Both the position numbers and the translations under genes were made by a program. Below the pieces are notes generated by a model. That model saw only the letters and a program-made list of their open reading frames with translations. It ran no database searches and had not been told where the DNA came from. Shown here piece after piece: positions 42,147 to 49,906 of a stretch of DNA of 64,000 bases. The DNA is from Chthonomonas sp. UBA6659 (GTDB lineage Bacteria > Armatimonadota > Fimbriimonadia > Fimbriimonadales > Fimbriimonadaceae), in NCBI GenBank assembly GCA_002455425.1, contig DKKT01000009.1:18223-82222 (forward strand), given 5' to 3'. Each line of letters begins with the position of its first letter. Positions within the stretch are counted from its first letter, which is position 1.

Positions 42147-43810
42147 AGAATTACCGAAAGGGATCGACTTCGATGATCGCCTTGATCATGCTCCTCGTCC
42201 TCGTGACGGCGAGCTTAGGCGTTTCAGCCTTCGTCATTCAGAGCCTTGGCCGAACTCGCAAGGACCGCACCGCCCTGACCGCGTTCCAGGGATCGCAAGC
42301 AGGCCTCGACCTCGCGATCGCGCGTGCCTACAACGCACTTGCCGCCAACAACGGTGTGTTCGTCAACACGACCACCACGATCAACGAGGAACTTGCTGCG
42401 ATCGCTTCGGGGGCAACCGGAACGACCACGGTCGTGCCCCAAACCGACAACACCTATGCTTGGGTCACGAGCACGGTCAGTTTCGGCGGTCGGACCAAGA
42501 GCGTTCGATCGATGATCCGTTCGCGCAACGTCGGGATTTGGAACAACGCGATCTTCGCCGGCACCGGTGCCAGTGGGCAAGCCATCAACGGCAACGTCGA
42601 TATCCGAGGCTCGGTGCACATCCTCGGGGACGGCGAACCCTACTCGGACTTGAACGGCAACGGCAAGTGGGATAAGGCCGAGACGTTCACGGACTCGAAC
42701 AACAACGGCACGTGGGATCCGGGGGAACCCTTCGTAGATGCGAACAGCGACGGGGTGTGGAACGCCGCCGAACCGTACAACGACACGAACAACAACGGCA
42801 TCTACGACCCGCCGCTGACGCAAACCGACCTCAACTCGTCCTTCAGCGGGACGGCCTACATCGGCAACAACTACAGCGGGATGGACGCGGGCTTGGAGGC
42901 GGTCGTTCCCGCCGCGCCGCGAGTGAACGGGATCGAGACGCTCTCGACCGAGGTGCGCGTCAAGCACGGCCGCATCGGCATCAATGGAAACGCTTCGATC
43001 GGAACCGACGACTCCGTCGATGGAGGGACGAGCAAGGCCACGATCGACGGATCGTACGTCAGCGATGGATACACCGGCAATCAGGGCGCGAATTCGGTCT
43101 TCAGCGACAACGGGACGTCCAACTCTTACGACTTAGGACATGTCGGGATCGACTTTCCACTCTTGAGCGGCATCGGCGCCGACCCTTACATCGACAAGAC
43201 CGGAACGACATGGACGAACCATGAGACGTTTCTGGACGCCAAGTCCTTGACGGTCAATCTCTCGACCATCACAGCCACGACCGCGGCATTCTCGTTCTCG
43301 GACGGGAACGGGAACTCCATCGCGTTCACGCCACAGGTCACACAAGGGAACAACGTCACCAAGCCCGCGAAGCTGACCGTCAACGGCATTGTTCGGATCA
43401 ACGGGAGCATTCAGATCGGCGGATCGAAGCAGCTCATCACCTACGACGGCAATGGCACCGTCTTCGCGAAGCAGGACATCTCGATCAGTTGCAGTCTGCT
43501 CCCGGCGAACGGCAAGACGTTCCCGACCACGGCCCGGCTCGGACTGATCGCGAAGCGAAACATGAACCTGGCCACCGGTAGCGGAGACGCCCAGCTCAAG
43601 CTTGCGGGAGCGTTCTACGCCCAGGGTCGAATCACGAGCGCCAAGCAGAACGAGATCATGGGTACCTTCGTCGCGAACTTCTATGACATGGGCACCAACG
43701 TGCCCAAGATCTACCAGGTCCCCGCGCTTCCCTACAACATGCCCCCGGCGATGCCGGGCGACAAGATGTACTTCACTCTCAAGGTCCAGAGCTGGCGCGA
43801 GCGCCAATAG
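42143..43810 (+). CDS. PilX-like surface protein with calcium-loop-like repeats
   Basis: A 555-residue protein with an N-terminal helix like PilX (STSMIALIMLLVLVTASLGV) and no prepilin glutamate at +5, as in PilX-type proteins. Residues 169-228 are four exact 15-residue repeats of the form Dx[N]x[N/D]Gx[W/Y][D/N], listed separately. The remainder is beta-rich and Asn/Gly/Thr-rich (VNGIVRINGSIQIGGSKQL), like an adhesin or a secreted beta-helix. It starts inside the preceding gene (ATGA) and its end overlaps the yjfF-like gene tail-to-tail by 32 nt. Probably an assembly tip or adhesion component of the pilus. Confidence 0.75.
   Translation: MKNYRKGSTSMIALIMLLVLVTASLGVSAFVIQSLGRTRKDRTALTAFQGSQAGLDLAIARAYNALAANNGVFVNTTTTINEELAAIASGATGTTTVVPQTDNTYAWVTSTVSFGGRTKSVRSMIRSRNVGIWNNAIFAGTGASGQAINGNVDIRGSVHILGDGEPYSDLNGNGKWDKAETFTDSNNNGTWDPGEPFVDANSDGVWNAAEPYNDTNNNGIYDPPLTQTDLNSSFSGTAYIGNNYSGMDAGLEAVVPAAPRVNGIETLSTEVRVKHGRIGINGNASIGTDDSVDGGTSKATIDGSYVSDGYTGNQGANSVFSDNGTSNSYDLGHVGIDFPLLSGIGADPYIDKTGTTWTNHETFLDAKSLTVNLSTITATTAAFSFSDGNGNSIAFTPQVTQGNNVTKPAKLTVNGIVRINGSIQIGGSKQLITYDGNGTVFAKQDISISCSLLPANGKTFPTTARLGLIAKRNMNLATGSGDAQLKLAGAFYAQGRITSAKQNEIMGTFVANFYDMGTNVPKIYQVPALPYNMPPAMPGDKMYFTLKVQSWRERQ
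42647..42826 (+). repeat. Four 15-residue Asp/Asn/Gly repeats inside the PilX-like protein
   Basis: Codons 169-228 encode DLNGNGKWDKAETFT, DSNNNGTWDPGEPFV, DANSDGVWNAAEPYN and DTNNNGIYDPPLTQT, each 15 residues and in tandem. Each begins with a Dx[NS/N]x[N/D]G loop of EF-hand or thrombospondin-3 type, so calcium binding is likely. Confidence 0.8.
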
Positions 43811-44747
43811 CCTTCTGGGCGAGAATGAAGCCGAGCAGCAGGATTCCGATCGCGATCTTCGTCCACCAGGAATTGAGCGTTCCCTGAAACGTGATCGCGG
43901 TCTGGATCATGCCGAGAATGAGCACTCCCAACAACGTGCCCCACACCGAGCCGTAGCCACCGGTAAGGAGGGTGCCGCCGATCACCACCGCTGCGATCGC
44001 ATCAAGTTCCATCCCGACCCCCGCAATCGGATTGCCACTCCCGAGCGCGATCGAATAGAGGATTCCGCCCAACGCGGCGCAGAAGCCCGAAATCGCGTAG
44101 ACCGAGATCGTCGCCCGTTGGACCGGGACGCCCATCAGGTGAGCGGACGGAGCGCTTCCCCCGACCGCATACACCGAGCGTCCGAACGGGGTTCGGGCCA
44201 GTACGAACGCGGCGATCATGAGCGAGATCACGAAGACCCAAGCTCCGATCGGGAGCCTTGCCCCCTCCGGCAAACGCACGGCAAAGTCCGTCCACGACTT
44301 GAAAACTGGGTGATCGATCCCCCGCGCCTCCTTGCTGATGTACAGGGCCAAGCCCCGGCAGAAGAAGAGCCCCGACAGCGTGACCAGAAAGGGCGCAAGC
44401 CGATAACGGGCGACAAGCATCCCCTGAACCATGCCAAGCGCAAGACCACCGACCAGGATTGCGACGACCGCGAGCAATGGGTTCCAGTGAGCGTCCTGGA
44501 CGAGACGCGCAAGCGCTATCCCCGAAGCGCCGGCGAGGGCGCCCACGCTCAGGTCGATACCGCCGGTGAGGATCACGAACGTGAGACCGATCCCGATCAC
44601 CCCGAGGTAGGCATTCTCCGAAATCAGGTTCATCGCCACAGAAAGCGAGGCAAACCCCCGGAAGTTCATCGCGCAACCGACGTAGATGAGCACGCCCACG
44701 ACGAGGGTCGTCAGGGCAGAGTGCCGCCGCCAGTCGAACCCTCTCAC
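43779..44747 (-). CDS. yjfF: Furanose ABC transporter permease (YjfF type)
   Basis: A 322-residue BPD_transp_2 permease (IGLTFVILTGGIDLSVGAL; ELDAIAAVVIGGTLLTGGYGS). It is the second permease of the locus, in the position of E. coli yjfF after ytfT. The GTG at 44747 (VRGFDWRRHSALTTL) overlaps the ytfT stop as GTGA and fixes the start; the frame is open far upstream but antisense-like there. Its end overlaps the PilX-like gene by 32 nt on the other strand. Confidence 0.85.
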   Translation of the reverse strand: MRGFDWRRHSALTTLVVGVLIYVGCAMNFRGFASLSVAMNLISENAYLGVIGIGLTFVILTGGIDLSVGALAGASGIALARLVQDAHWNPLLAVVAILVGGLALGMVQGMLVARYRLAPFLVTLSGLFFCRGLALYISKEARGIDHPVFKSWTDFAVRLPEGARLPIGAWVFVISLMIAAFVLARTPFGRSVYAVGGSAPSAHLMGVPVQRATISVYAISGFCAALGGILYSIALGSGNPIAGVGMELDAIAAVVIGGTLLTGGYGSVWGTLLGVLILGMIQTAITFQGTLNSWWTKIAIGILLLGFILAQKAIGARASSGP

Positions 44748-45745
44748 GCGGGATTCCTCAGCCGGGATCGGAGGACGGGCGACTGGAGGAGGCAGACGCC
44801 GATCACAATCAGAGCCTTGAGCACGAACGTCAGTTCGGCCGAGACGCCCCGTGTGAGAATCGTCGTCGTGACGGTTTGCATGAGCACCGCCCCGATCAGC
44901 GTTCCGGCCAGGCTGAAGCGACCCCCGGTCATCGCGGTGCCGCCGATCGCGACCGCGAGGATCGCGTCGAGTTCGGCATAGAGGCCGGCGTTGTTCGCGT
45001 CCGCGGCCCGGATGTCGGCGGCGGCGAGAATTCCGGCTAGTCCTGCACAGACGGCGCACAGGACATAGGCGAATCCGATGATCGCCCGTGTCCTGAGACC
45101 GGCAATGCGGGCCGCCTCCTCGTTTTCACCCGTCGCCTCGACGAAGAGCCCGAGAGCCGTTCGCCGGCAGAGGATGCCGACTGCGAGCGCGACGAACGCC
45201 GCGATCCAGAGCGGGTTGGGCAAGCCCAGGGTTCCACCCGAGCCGAGCGAGGAGAGGGTCTTGTCCGTGAAGGTGACGATCTGGCCGTTGGTCAGAAGTT
45301 GGGCAACGCCCCGACCCGCCACCATCAAGAGAAGTGTCGCAACGATCGGCTGGACCCGAACCCTGCTGACCAGAAAGCCGTTGAAGATGCCGCAGAGGGC
45401 AGCCGCCACGAGTCCCGCCGCAACCGCATAGAATGCCGTCGGGGGGAGCTGGAGGCCATTCAGAATGCAGTCCGAGGGACGAGCGATGACGCAGGCGGCG
45501 ACCGCGCCTCCGATCGCCATGACGGCCCCTACCGAAAGGTCGACGCCGCCGGTCGCGATCACGAGGGTCATCCCGACGGCGATCAGGGCGATCGGCGCAG
45601 CACGATTGAGGATGTCGATCAGGCTTCCGTAGATTCGGCCGTCGCGGATCGTGAACGCGAAGAAGCTCGGCGCGAGGATCAGGTCGATCAGTAGGACCGC
45701 GACCAATGCGAGGAGCGGCCAGAAGTAGGGAGGCTTCGATTTCAT
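44744..45745 (-). CDS. ytfT: Furanose ABC transporter permease (YtfT type)
   Basis: A 333-residue BPD_transp_2 permease with VGMTLVIATGGVDLSVGAVMA and ELDAILAVAIGGTAMTGGR, the YtfT form of the family motifs, and a well formed first membrane segment WPLLALVAVLLIDLIL. It overlaps ytfR (ATGA at 45742-45745) and yjfF (GTGA). With YtfR and YjfF it forms the E. coli YtfQRT-YjfF galactofuranose system minus YtfQ. Confidence 0.9.
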   Translation of the reverse strand: MKSKPPYFWPLLALVAVLLIDLILAPSFFAFTIRDGRIYGSLIDILNRAAPIALIAVGMTLVIATGGVDLSVGAVMAIGGAVAACVIARPSDCILNGLQLPPTAFYAVAAGLVAAALCGIFNGFLVSRVRVQPIVATLLLMVAGRGVAQLLTNGQIVTFTDKTLSSLGSGGTLGLPNPLWIAAFVALAVGILCRRTALGLFVEATGENEEAARIAGLRTRAIIGFAYVLCAVCAGLAGILAAADIRAADANNAGLYAELDAILAVAIGGTAMTGGRFSLAGTLIGAVLMQTVTTTILTRGVSAELTFVLKALIVIGVCLLQSPVLRSRLRNPA

Positions 45746-47247
45746 GGGCTCGGGGCTCCCTCCGCAATCGCTGCGAGGAGCGTCGGCTCGTCCACCGAGG
45801 CGCCCGCGAAAACCGAGACCATCCTTCGGTCGCGGAACACCGCGACCTGCGTCGACGCCGCGACCACTTCAGGCATTTCGGAGGAGACAAAGACGAACGC
45901 CATCCCCGAACTCCGAAGGCGCTCCACCTCGCCCATCAGGTCCGCCTTTGAACCGATGTCGATGCCGCGGGTCGGTTCGTCGAGGAGAAGAAGCTTGGGC
46001 TCGGCAGCCAGCCATCGCGCGAGAATCGCCTTCTGTTGGTTGCCCCCGCTGAGCGTTCCGATCGCCTGCTCGGCGTCGGTTGCCGCGATGCGGAGCCGAG
46101 CGATCGCGTCGTCGACGAGGCCGCGCTGCTTTCCCTTCGTGAGCGGCCGCCACCACCCCCGCTGGGCTTGGAGCGCGATCAGGATGTTCTCTCGAAGAGA
46201 CAGTTGCGGGAAGATCCCTTGCCGTTTGCGGTCCTCGGGGCAGAGCCCGAATCCGGCTCGGAGCGATCCGCGAATCCCGGGCCCGCGTCCGGTCAGGCGG
46301 CCGCTGTCGGCCCGATCGAGGCCGTAGAGCAGGCGAATCGCTTCGGTCCGGCCCGAACCGAGAAGGCCGGCAAACCCGACGACGTCTCCGGCCCTGATCG
46401 TGAGCGTGACGTCGGAAACGGAGCGCCGCTTGCCCAACGAGGTGGCTTCGAGGAGCGTGGTGCTCTCTCCGAGGATCGCGCGGGATCTGGCTCCGCTGCG
46501 GGACTCGAGATCGATGCTCCGGCCGGTCATTTGCTGGACGAGCTCGAGATGAGGAATCTCCGCTACCGTGCCGGTCGCGACGAGCCGGCCGTTCCGAAGC
46601 ACGGTGATCCGATCGGAGATCTCGTACACCTGGTCGAGAAAGTGACTGACGAAGAGGATCGCGACCCCTTCGTTCCGGAGACGGCGAACGACGTCGAACA
46701 GCCGCACGACCTCGGCGCGGTCCAAGCTCGAGGTCGGCTCATCGAGGATCAGCACACGCAGGGGCTCGCCCGCCCAACGGTCGACGGCCCTCGCGATGGC
46801 GACCAGCTGCTGTTCGGCGATGGACAGGGCGCCGACCGTTCGGCTGACCGGAATCGTCACTCCGATCCGCGCGAGCGCGGCTTCCGCCCGTGTCCGCACT
46901 TCGTGCCAGCGGATGCCGAACGGTCCCGCCGGGAGGCGGCCGAGTGCGAGATTCTCGGCGACGGGGAGGTTCGGGACGAGGTTGAGCTCCTGATGGACGG
47001 TCCGTATGCCGCGCGCCATCGCGTCATGAGGGGCACGGGGCTGGAAGGGCTTCCCTTCCACCCGGATCTCGCCGGCATCAGGCGACGTCACTCCGGTGAC
47101 CGCCTTGATCAGGGTCGACTTCCCCGCCCCGTTTTCGCCCATCAGAGCGTGAACCTCGCCTCCGGTCAGGCTCAGCGAGACCTGATCGAGGGCGATCAAG
47201 CCAGGGAATCGCTTGACGATGCCGGTCGCTTCGAGGACCGGTGCCAT
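45742..47247 (-). CDS. ytfR: Furanose ABC transporter double ATPase (YtfR type)
   Basis: A 501-residue protein with two ABC domains. Domain 1: GENGAGKSTLIKAVTG, signature LSIAEQQLVAIARAVD, Walker B VLILDEPTSSLD. Domain 2: GLLGSGRTEAIRLLYG, LSGGNQQKAILARWL, LLLLDEPTRGIDIGSK. The LSIAEQQ signature in domain 1 (not LSLAQ) and the GGNQQKA of domain 2 are as in YtfR. The ATG at 47247 (MAPVLEATGIVKRFP) is separated from the GH127 stop by two bases. Confidence 0.9.
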   Translation of the reverse strand: MAPVLEATGIVKRFPGLIALDQVSLSLTGGEVHALMGENGAGKSTLIKAVTGVTSPDAGEIRVEGKPFQPRAPHDAMARGIRTVHQELNLVPNLPVAENLALGRLPAGPFGIRWHEVRTRAEAALARIGVTIPVSRTVGALSIAEQQLVAIARAVDRWAGEPLRVLILDEPTSSLDRAEVVRLFDVVRRLRNEGVAILFVSHFLDQVYEISDRITVLRNGRLVATGTVAEIPHLELVQQMTGRSIDLESRSGARSRAILGESTTLLEATSLGKRRSVSDVTLTIRAGDVVGFAGLLGSGRTEAIRLLYGLDRADSGRLTGRGPGIRGSLRAGFGLCPEDRKRQGIFPQLSLRENILIALQAQRGWWRPLTKGKQRGLVDDAIARLRIAATDAEQAIGTLSGGNQQKAILARWLAAEPKLLLLDEPTRGIDIGSKADLMGEVERLRSSGMAFVFVSSEMPEVVAASTQVAVFRDRRMVSVFAGASVDEPTLLAAIAEGAPSP

Positions 47248-47249
47248 CG

Positions 47250-49601
47250 TCAGTTCTCGTCCGGTTCGAGGATCTTCCACTCGTGGATGCCGACGGACCA
47301 GTCCTTCTGCAACTTGAGCTTGAGCCGGAGCGCGCTTGTCGTGACGGTAGGAAAGGTCACTCGATTCCATGAATTCAGGGCAACGCCGTAGGTGCCGTCG
47401 ATTCGCTTCCAGTCGTCACCGACCCTTGCCTCGACCCACCATTCGGCCGGCGGACGACACTCGCCGAATCCGGTGTCGTCGAACCAATAGACTTCGACAC
47501 CATCGATCGTCGCCGGCTTGTTCCAGGAATACTCGATCCATTCCTCGGTGCCTTTGTGCGGCCAGAAGTGGCAGAGTTCGCCGGGGTGCTTGTTCGATGC
47601 CTCGATCGGGCGGCCGTCTTGGAGTGCCCCCGGAGTGCAGATGCCGCTCGTGTACGACAGCGAGACCTTCGCCGACCGCTCCAACCCACCCGGAGATTCC
47701 GGAAGCCGCACCGTCGGAAGCCAAGTCGCCATCGACGCGTTGCCGCGATTGTCCCATGCGTAGTACGGGATCGCGGTTAGGGAAACTGCTTTCCCTTCGT
47801 CGATCGGGGCGTAGAGTCGACGCCGCCAATCGATCGGCTCGCTCAGGAAGCCGGTGCTGCCCAGCTTGACGATTCCACCCAGTTCGGGGCTCGGTTCCGG
47901 CTGGAGCAACGCATCCATCGGGAGGATCACGCGGCTTAAGTCGACGTCAGGATTGTCCTTGTTCTCGAAGCAGTAAACGAGCGGCCCGCGTTGCACGGCG
48001 GCCCGCTGCGTGAGATCCTTGGCAGACGGATGGGCGACGACCCGTTGAGCCCGCATCGGGAACTCGACCGTGAACACCTCGCCCGGTTTCCATTCTGCGG
48101 GCAGGATCAGATAGCCGTCGGCGTACCCGCTCGCCGTCGCTCCGTTGGCGCGCCGGACTTTGGTTTCGCCGGCCCATTCGGGGACGCGGACGCGGATATT
48201 GAAAGCCTTGCCCGAAGCGGACTTTGGCTTGAGGACGACTTTGCCGTCCCACGGATAGTCGGTCTCGACCAAGAGCTCCACCGCATCGTTGCCGAGCTTC
48301 GTCTTGACAGCACCGCCGACGAACAGATTCACGTAGAGCGTGTCCGCCGACTTGGCATAGACATAGGAGCCGAGCGACGCGAGGAGCCGGGTGACGTTGG
48401 GGGGACAGCAGGCGCATCCAAACCACTCGGACCGGGCATGATTCCCGCGGCTCGCCAACGGATTGACGTAGAAGAAGTGCGAACCTTCCAGGGAAACTCC
48501 GGCAAGGAAGCCGTTGTAGAGCGAGCGCTCCACCCAGTCCCAATACTTCGCGTCCCCCTCCATCAGGCCCATGCGGTGGTTCCACAGCACCATCGCGACC
48601 GAGGCGCAGGTCTCTTGGTATGCGCTGTATGTCGGCAGGTCGTAGTCGACCGTGAACCCCTCGTTGCTGCCGCTCGGCCCGATCCCGCCGGTCACGAACG
48701 CCCGGCGAAACACCGTGTTGCGCCAGACGCGATCCAGCGCCGTCCGCAAGCCTTCGTCCTGGGTCGCCGCGGCGAGATCCGCGGCACCCGAGAACAGATA
48801 GGCGGCCCGCACGGCGTGGCCCTTGATCTCTTTATGCTCTCGAAGCGGGACGTCGTCCAGCCAGTACGTGCCGTCGAACTTCTCTTTCGACACCTTTCGC
48901 TCGTCGGCGAAGAAGCGGCTGCCTCGATTGTTTAGGAAGAAGGCGGCGAGTTCGTAGTAGCGTTGCTCACCGGTCGCTCGCCAGAGCTTCATCAGCGCGA
49001 GCTCGATCTCCGGATGCCCGCAGTAACCCATGCGCTGCCCGGGCTTGTCGCCGAACGTACGACACAGAAGGTCGGCGAACTTGGTCGCGATGTTCAGCAA
49101 GGACCTCTTGCCGGTCGCCTGAAAATGGGCGGAGGCGGCTTCGAAGAGGTGCCCCGCGCAGTAGAGCTCGTGGTTGTCGGCGAGGTTCGTGAACACCTGG
49201 TCCGGCGCATTGATCTCGTACCAAGTGTTCAGGTACCCATCGGGACGCTGGGCCGCGCCAATCCGGGCGATGATCGCGTCGACGCGATTCTCGAGGGCGA
49301 CATCCTTCTTCTCGGCCAGAGCAAAGGCGGCCGCCTCGAGCGACTTGTAGACGTCGCTGTCGTCGAAGATCAGACCCTTGAATCCGGTCCGGGCCCCTTT
49401 CGCGGCCAAGTCGAAGTTCGCCAGCCGCCCCGTCTTTTCGCACTGATCGAACGTGTGTGGAATCGACACTTTACGGTTCGTGCGTTGGCGAGGAGCCCAG
49501 AATCGGTCGTCGATGCTGACTTCGGTGAACGGGATGGCGGTCAAGTTGACGATCGGCGGCTTCTGAAGCGCGCACGTCGCCGCGAGAGCGAGGGCTATCA
49601 T
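47250..49601 (-). CDS. GH127 beta-L-arabinofuranosidase
   Basis: A 783-residue secreted glycosidase. After a signal-like start (IALALAATCALQ), the (alpha/alpha)6 barrel holds the zinc-site residues of Bifidobacterium HypBA1 in order: E330 and C332 in YQETCASVAM and C398 and C399 in CACCPPNVTR, where C398 is the expected nucleophile. Residues 40-75 hold the usual GH127 N-terminus (DRFWAPRQRTNRKVS). The C-terminal 110 residues (STGICTPGALQDGRPIEASN, WIEYSWNKPATIDGVEVYW) resemble an F5/8-type carbohydrate-binding domain. It releases beta-L-arabinofuranose. Two bases separate it from ytfR, so one operon pairs cleavage with furanose uptake. Confidence 0.9.
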   Translation of the reverse strand: MIALALAATCALQKPPIVNLTAIPFTEVSIDDRFWAPRQRTNRKVSIPHTFDQCEKTGRLANFDLAAKGARTGFKGLIFDDSDVYKSLEAAAFALAEKKDVALENRVDAIIARIGAAQRPDGYLNTWYEINAPDQVFTNLADNHELYCAGHLFEAASAHFQATGKRSLLNIATKFADLLCRTFGDKPGQRMGYCGHPEIELALMKLWRATGEQRYYELAAFFLNNRGSRFFADERKVSKEKFDGTYWLDDVPLREHKEIKGHAVRAAYLFSGAADLAAATQDEGLRTALDRVWRNTVFRRAFVTGGIGPSGSNEGFTVDYDLPTYSAYQETCASVAMVLWNHRMGLMEGDAKYWDWVERSLYNGFLAGVSLEGSHFFYVNPLASRGNHARSEWFGCACCPPNVTRLLASLGSYVYAKSADTLYVNLFVGGAVKTKLGNDAVELLVETDYPWDGKVVLKPKSASGKAFNIRVRVPEWAGETKVRRANGATASGYADGYLILPAEWKPGEVFTVEFPMRAQRVVAHPSAKDLTQRAAVQRGPLVYCFENKDNPDVDLSRVILPMDALLQPEPSPELGGIVKLGSTGFLSEPIDWRRRLYAPIDEGKAVSLTAIPYYAWDNRGNASMATWLPTVRLPESPGGLERSAKVSLSYTSGICTPGALQDGRPIEASNKHPGELCHFWPHKGTEEWIEYSWNKPATIDGVEVYWFDDTGFGECRPPAEWWVEARVGDDWKRIDGTYGVALNSWNRVTFPTVTTSALRLKLKLQKDWSVGIHEWKILEPDEN

Positions 49602-49655
49602 CCTGGCAACTCAGTTCGACAGCGGCGACGTCGATTCCCCCTCGCGCTGCCCGGG

Positions 49656-49661
49656 TAAAAC
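49656..49661 (+). promoter_or_regulatory. TAAAAC box 6 nt before the 49668 small gene
   Basis: TAAAAC, six bases, ATG at 49668. Leaderless-type spacing; no Shine-Dalgarno. Confidence 0.35.
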
Positions 49662-49667
49662 GCGGCC

Positions 49668-49805
49668 ATGGATTGGATCGAGAAACTCACCGGACTTGAG
49701 CTCGACGGTGGAACCGGAGCCCTGGAGTGGTTGCTTGTACTCGCGCCGCTGGCCGTCGTGTGCGGGATCGCCTATCTCGTGTGGCGCAAGCGCGCCCCGC
49801 GCTGA
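49668..49805 (+). CDS. Small single-span membrane protein (45 residues)
   Basis: A 45-codon frame reading MDWIEKLTGLELDGGTGALE, then one hydrophobic helix WLLVLAPLAVVCGIAYLVW and a basic end RKRAPR. The amphipathic N-terminus, single span and positive-inside tail look designed, and a TAAAAC box precedes it. It stands alone between the GH127 operon and the tRNA-Gln gene, which lie on the other strand. I know no family; a regulatory small membrane protein is a guess. Confidence 0.55.
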   Translation: MDWIEKLTGLELDGGTGALEWLLVLAPLAVVCGIAYLVWRKRAPR

Positions 49806-49817
49806 GGTCGTGGGGAT

Positions 49818-49893
49818 TGGCTGCCCGACCAGGGCTCGAACCTGGAACCTCCTGATCCAGAGTCAGGCGCTCTGCCAATTGAGCTATCGGGCA
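49818..49893 (-). tRNA. tRNA-Gln (anticodon CTG)
   Basis: On the minus strand the cloverleaf reads acceptor TGCCCGA / TCGGGCA, D-arm GCTC..GAGC, anticodon arm CCTGA-CTCTGGA-TCAGG with anticodon CTG, T-arm CCAGG-TTCGAGC-CCTGG, discriminator G and an encoded CCA (49820-49818). All stems pair perfectly. It follows the glnS stop by 13 nt, so enzyme and substrate tRNA are probably on one transcript. Confidence 0.97.
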
Positions 49894-49906
49894 ACGACGG
49901 GGGAGT

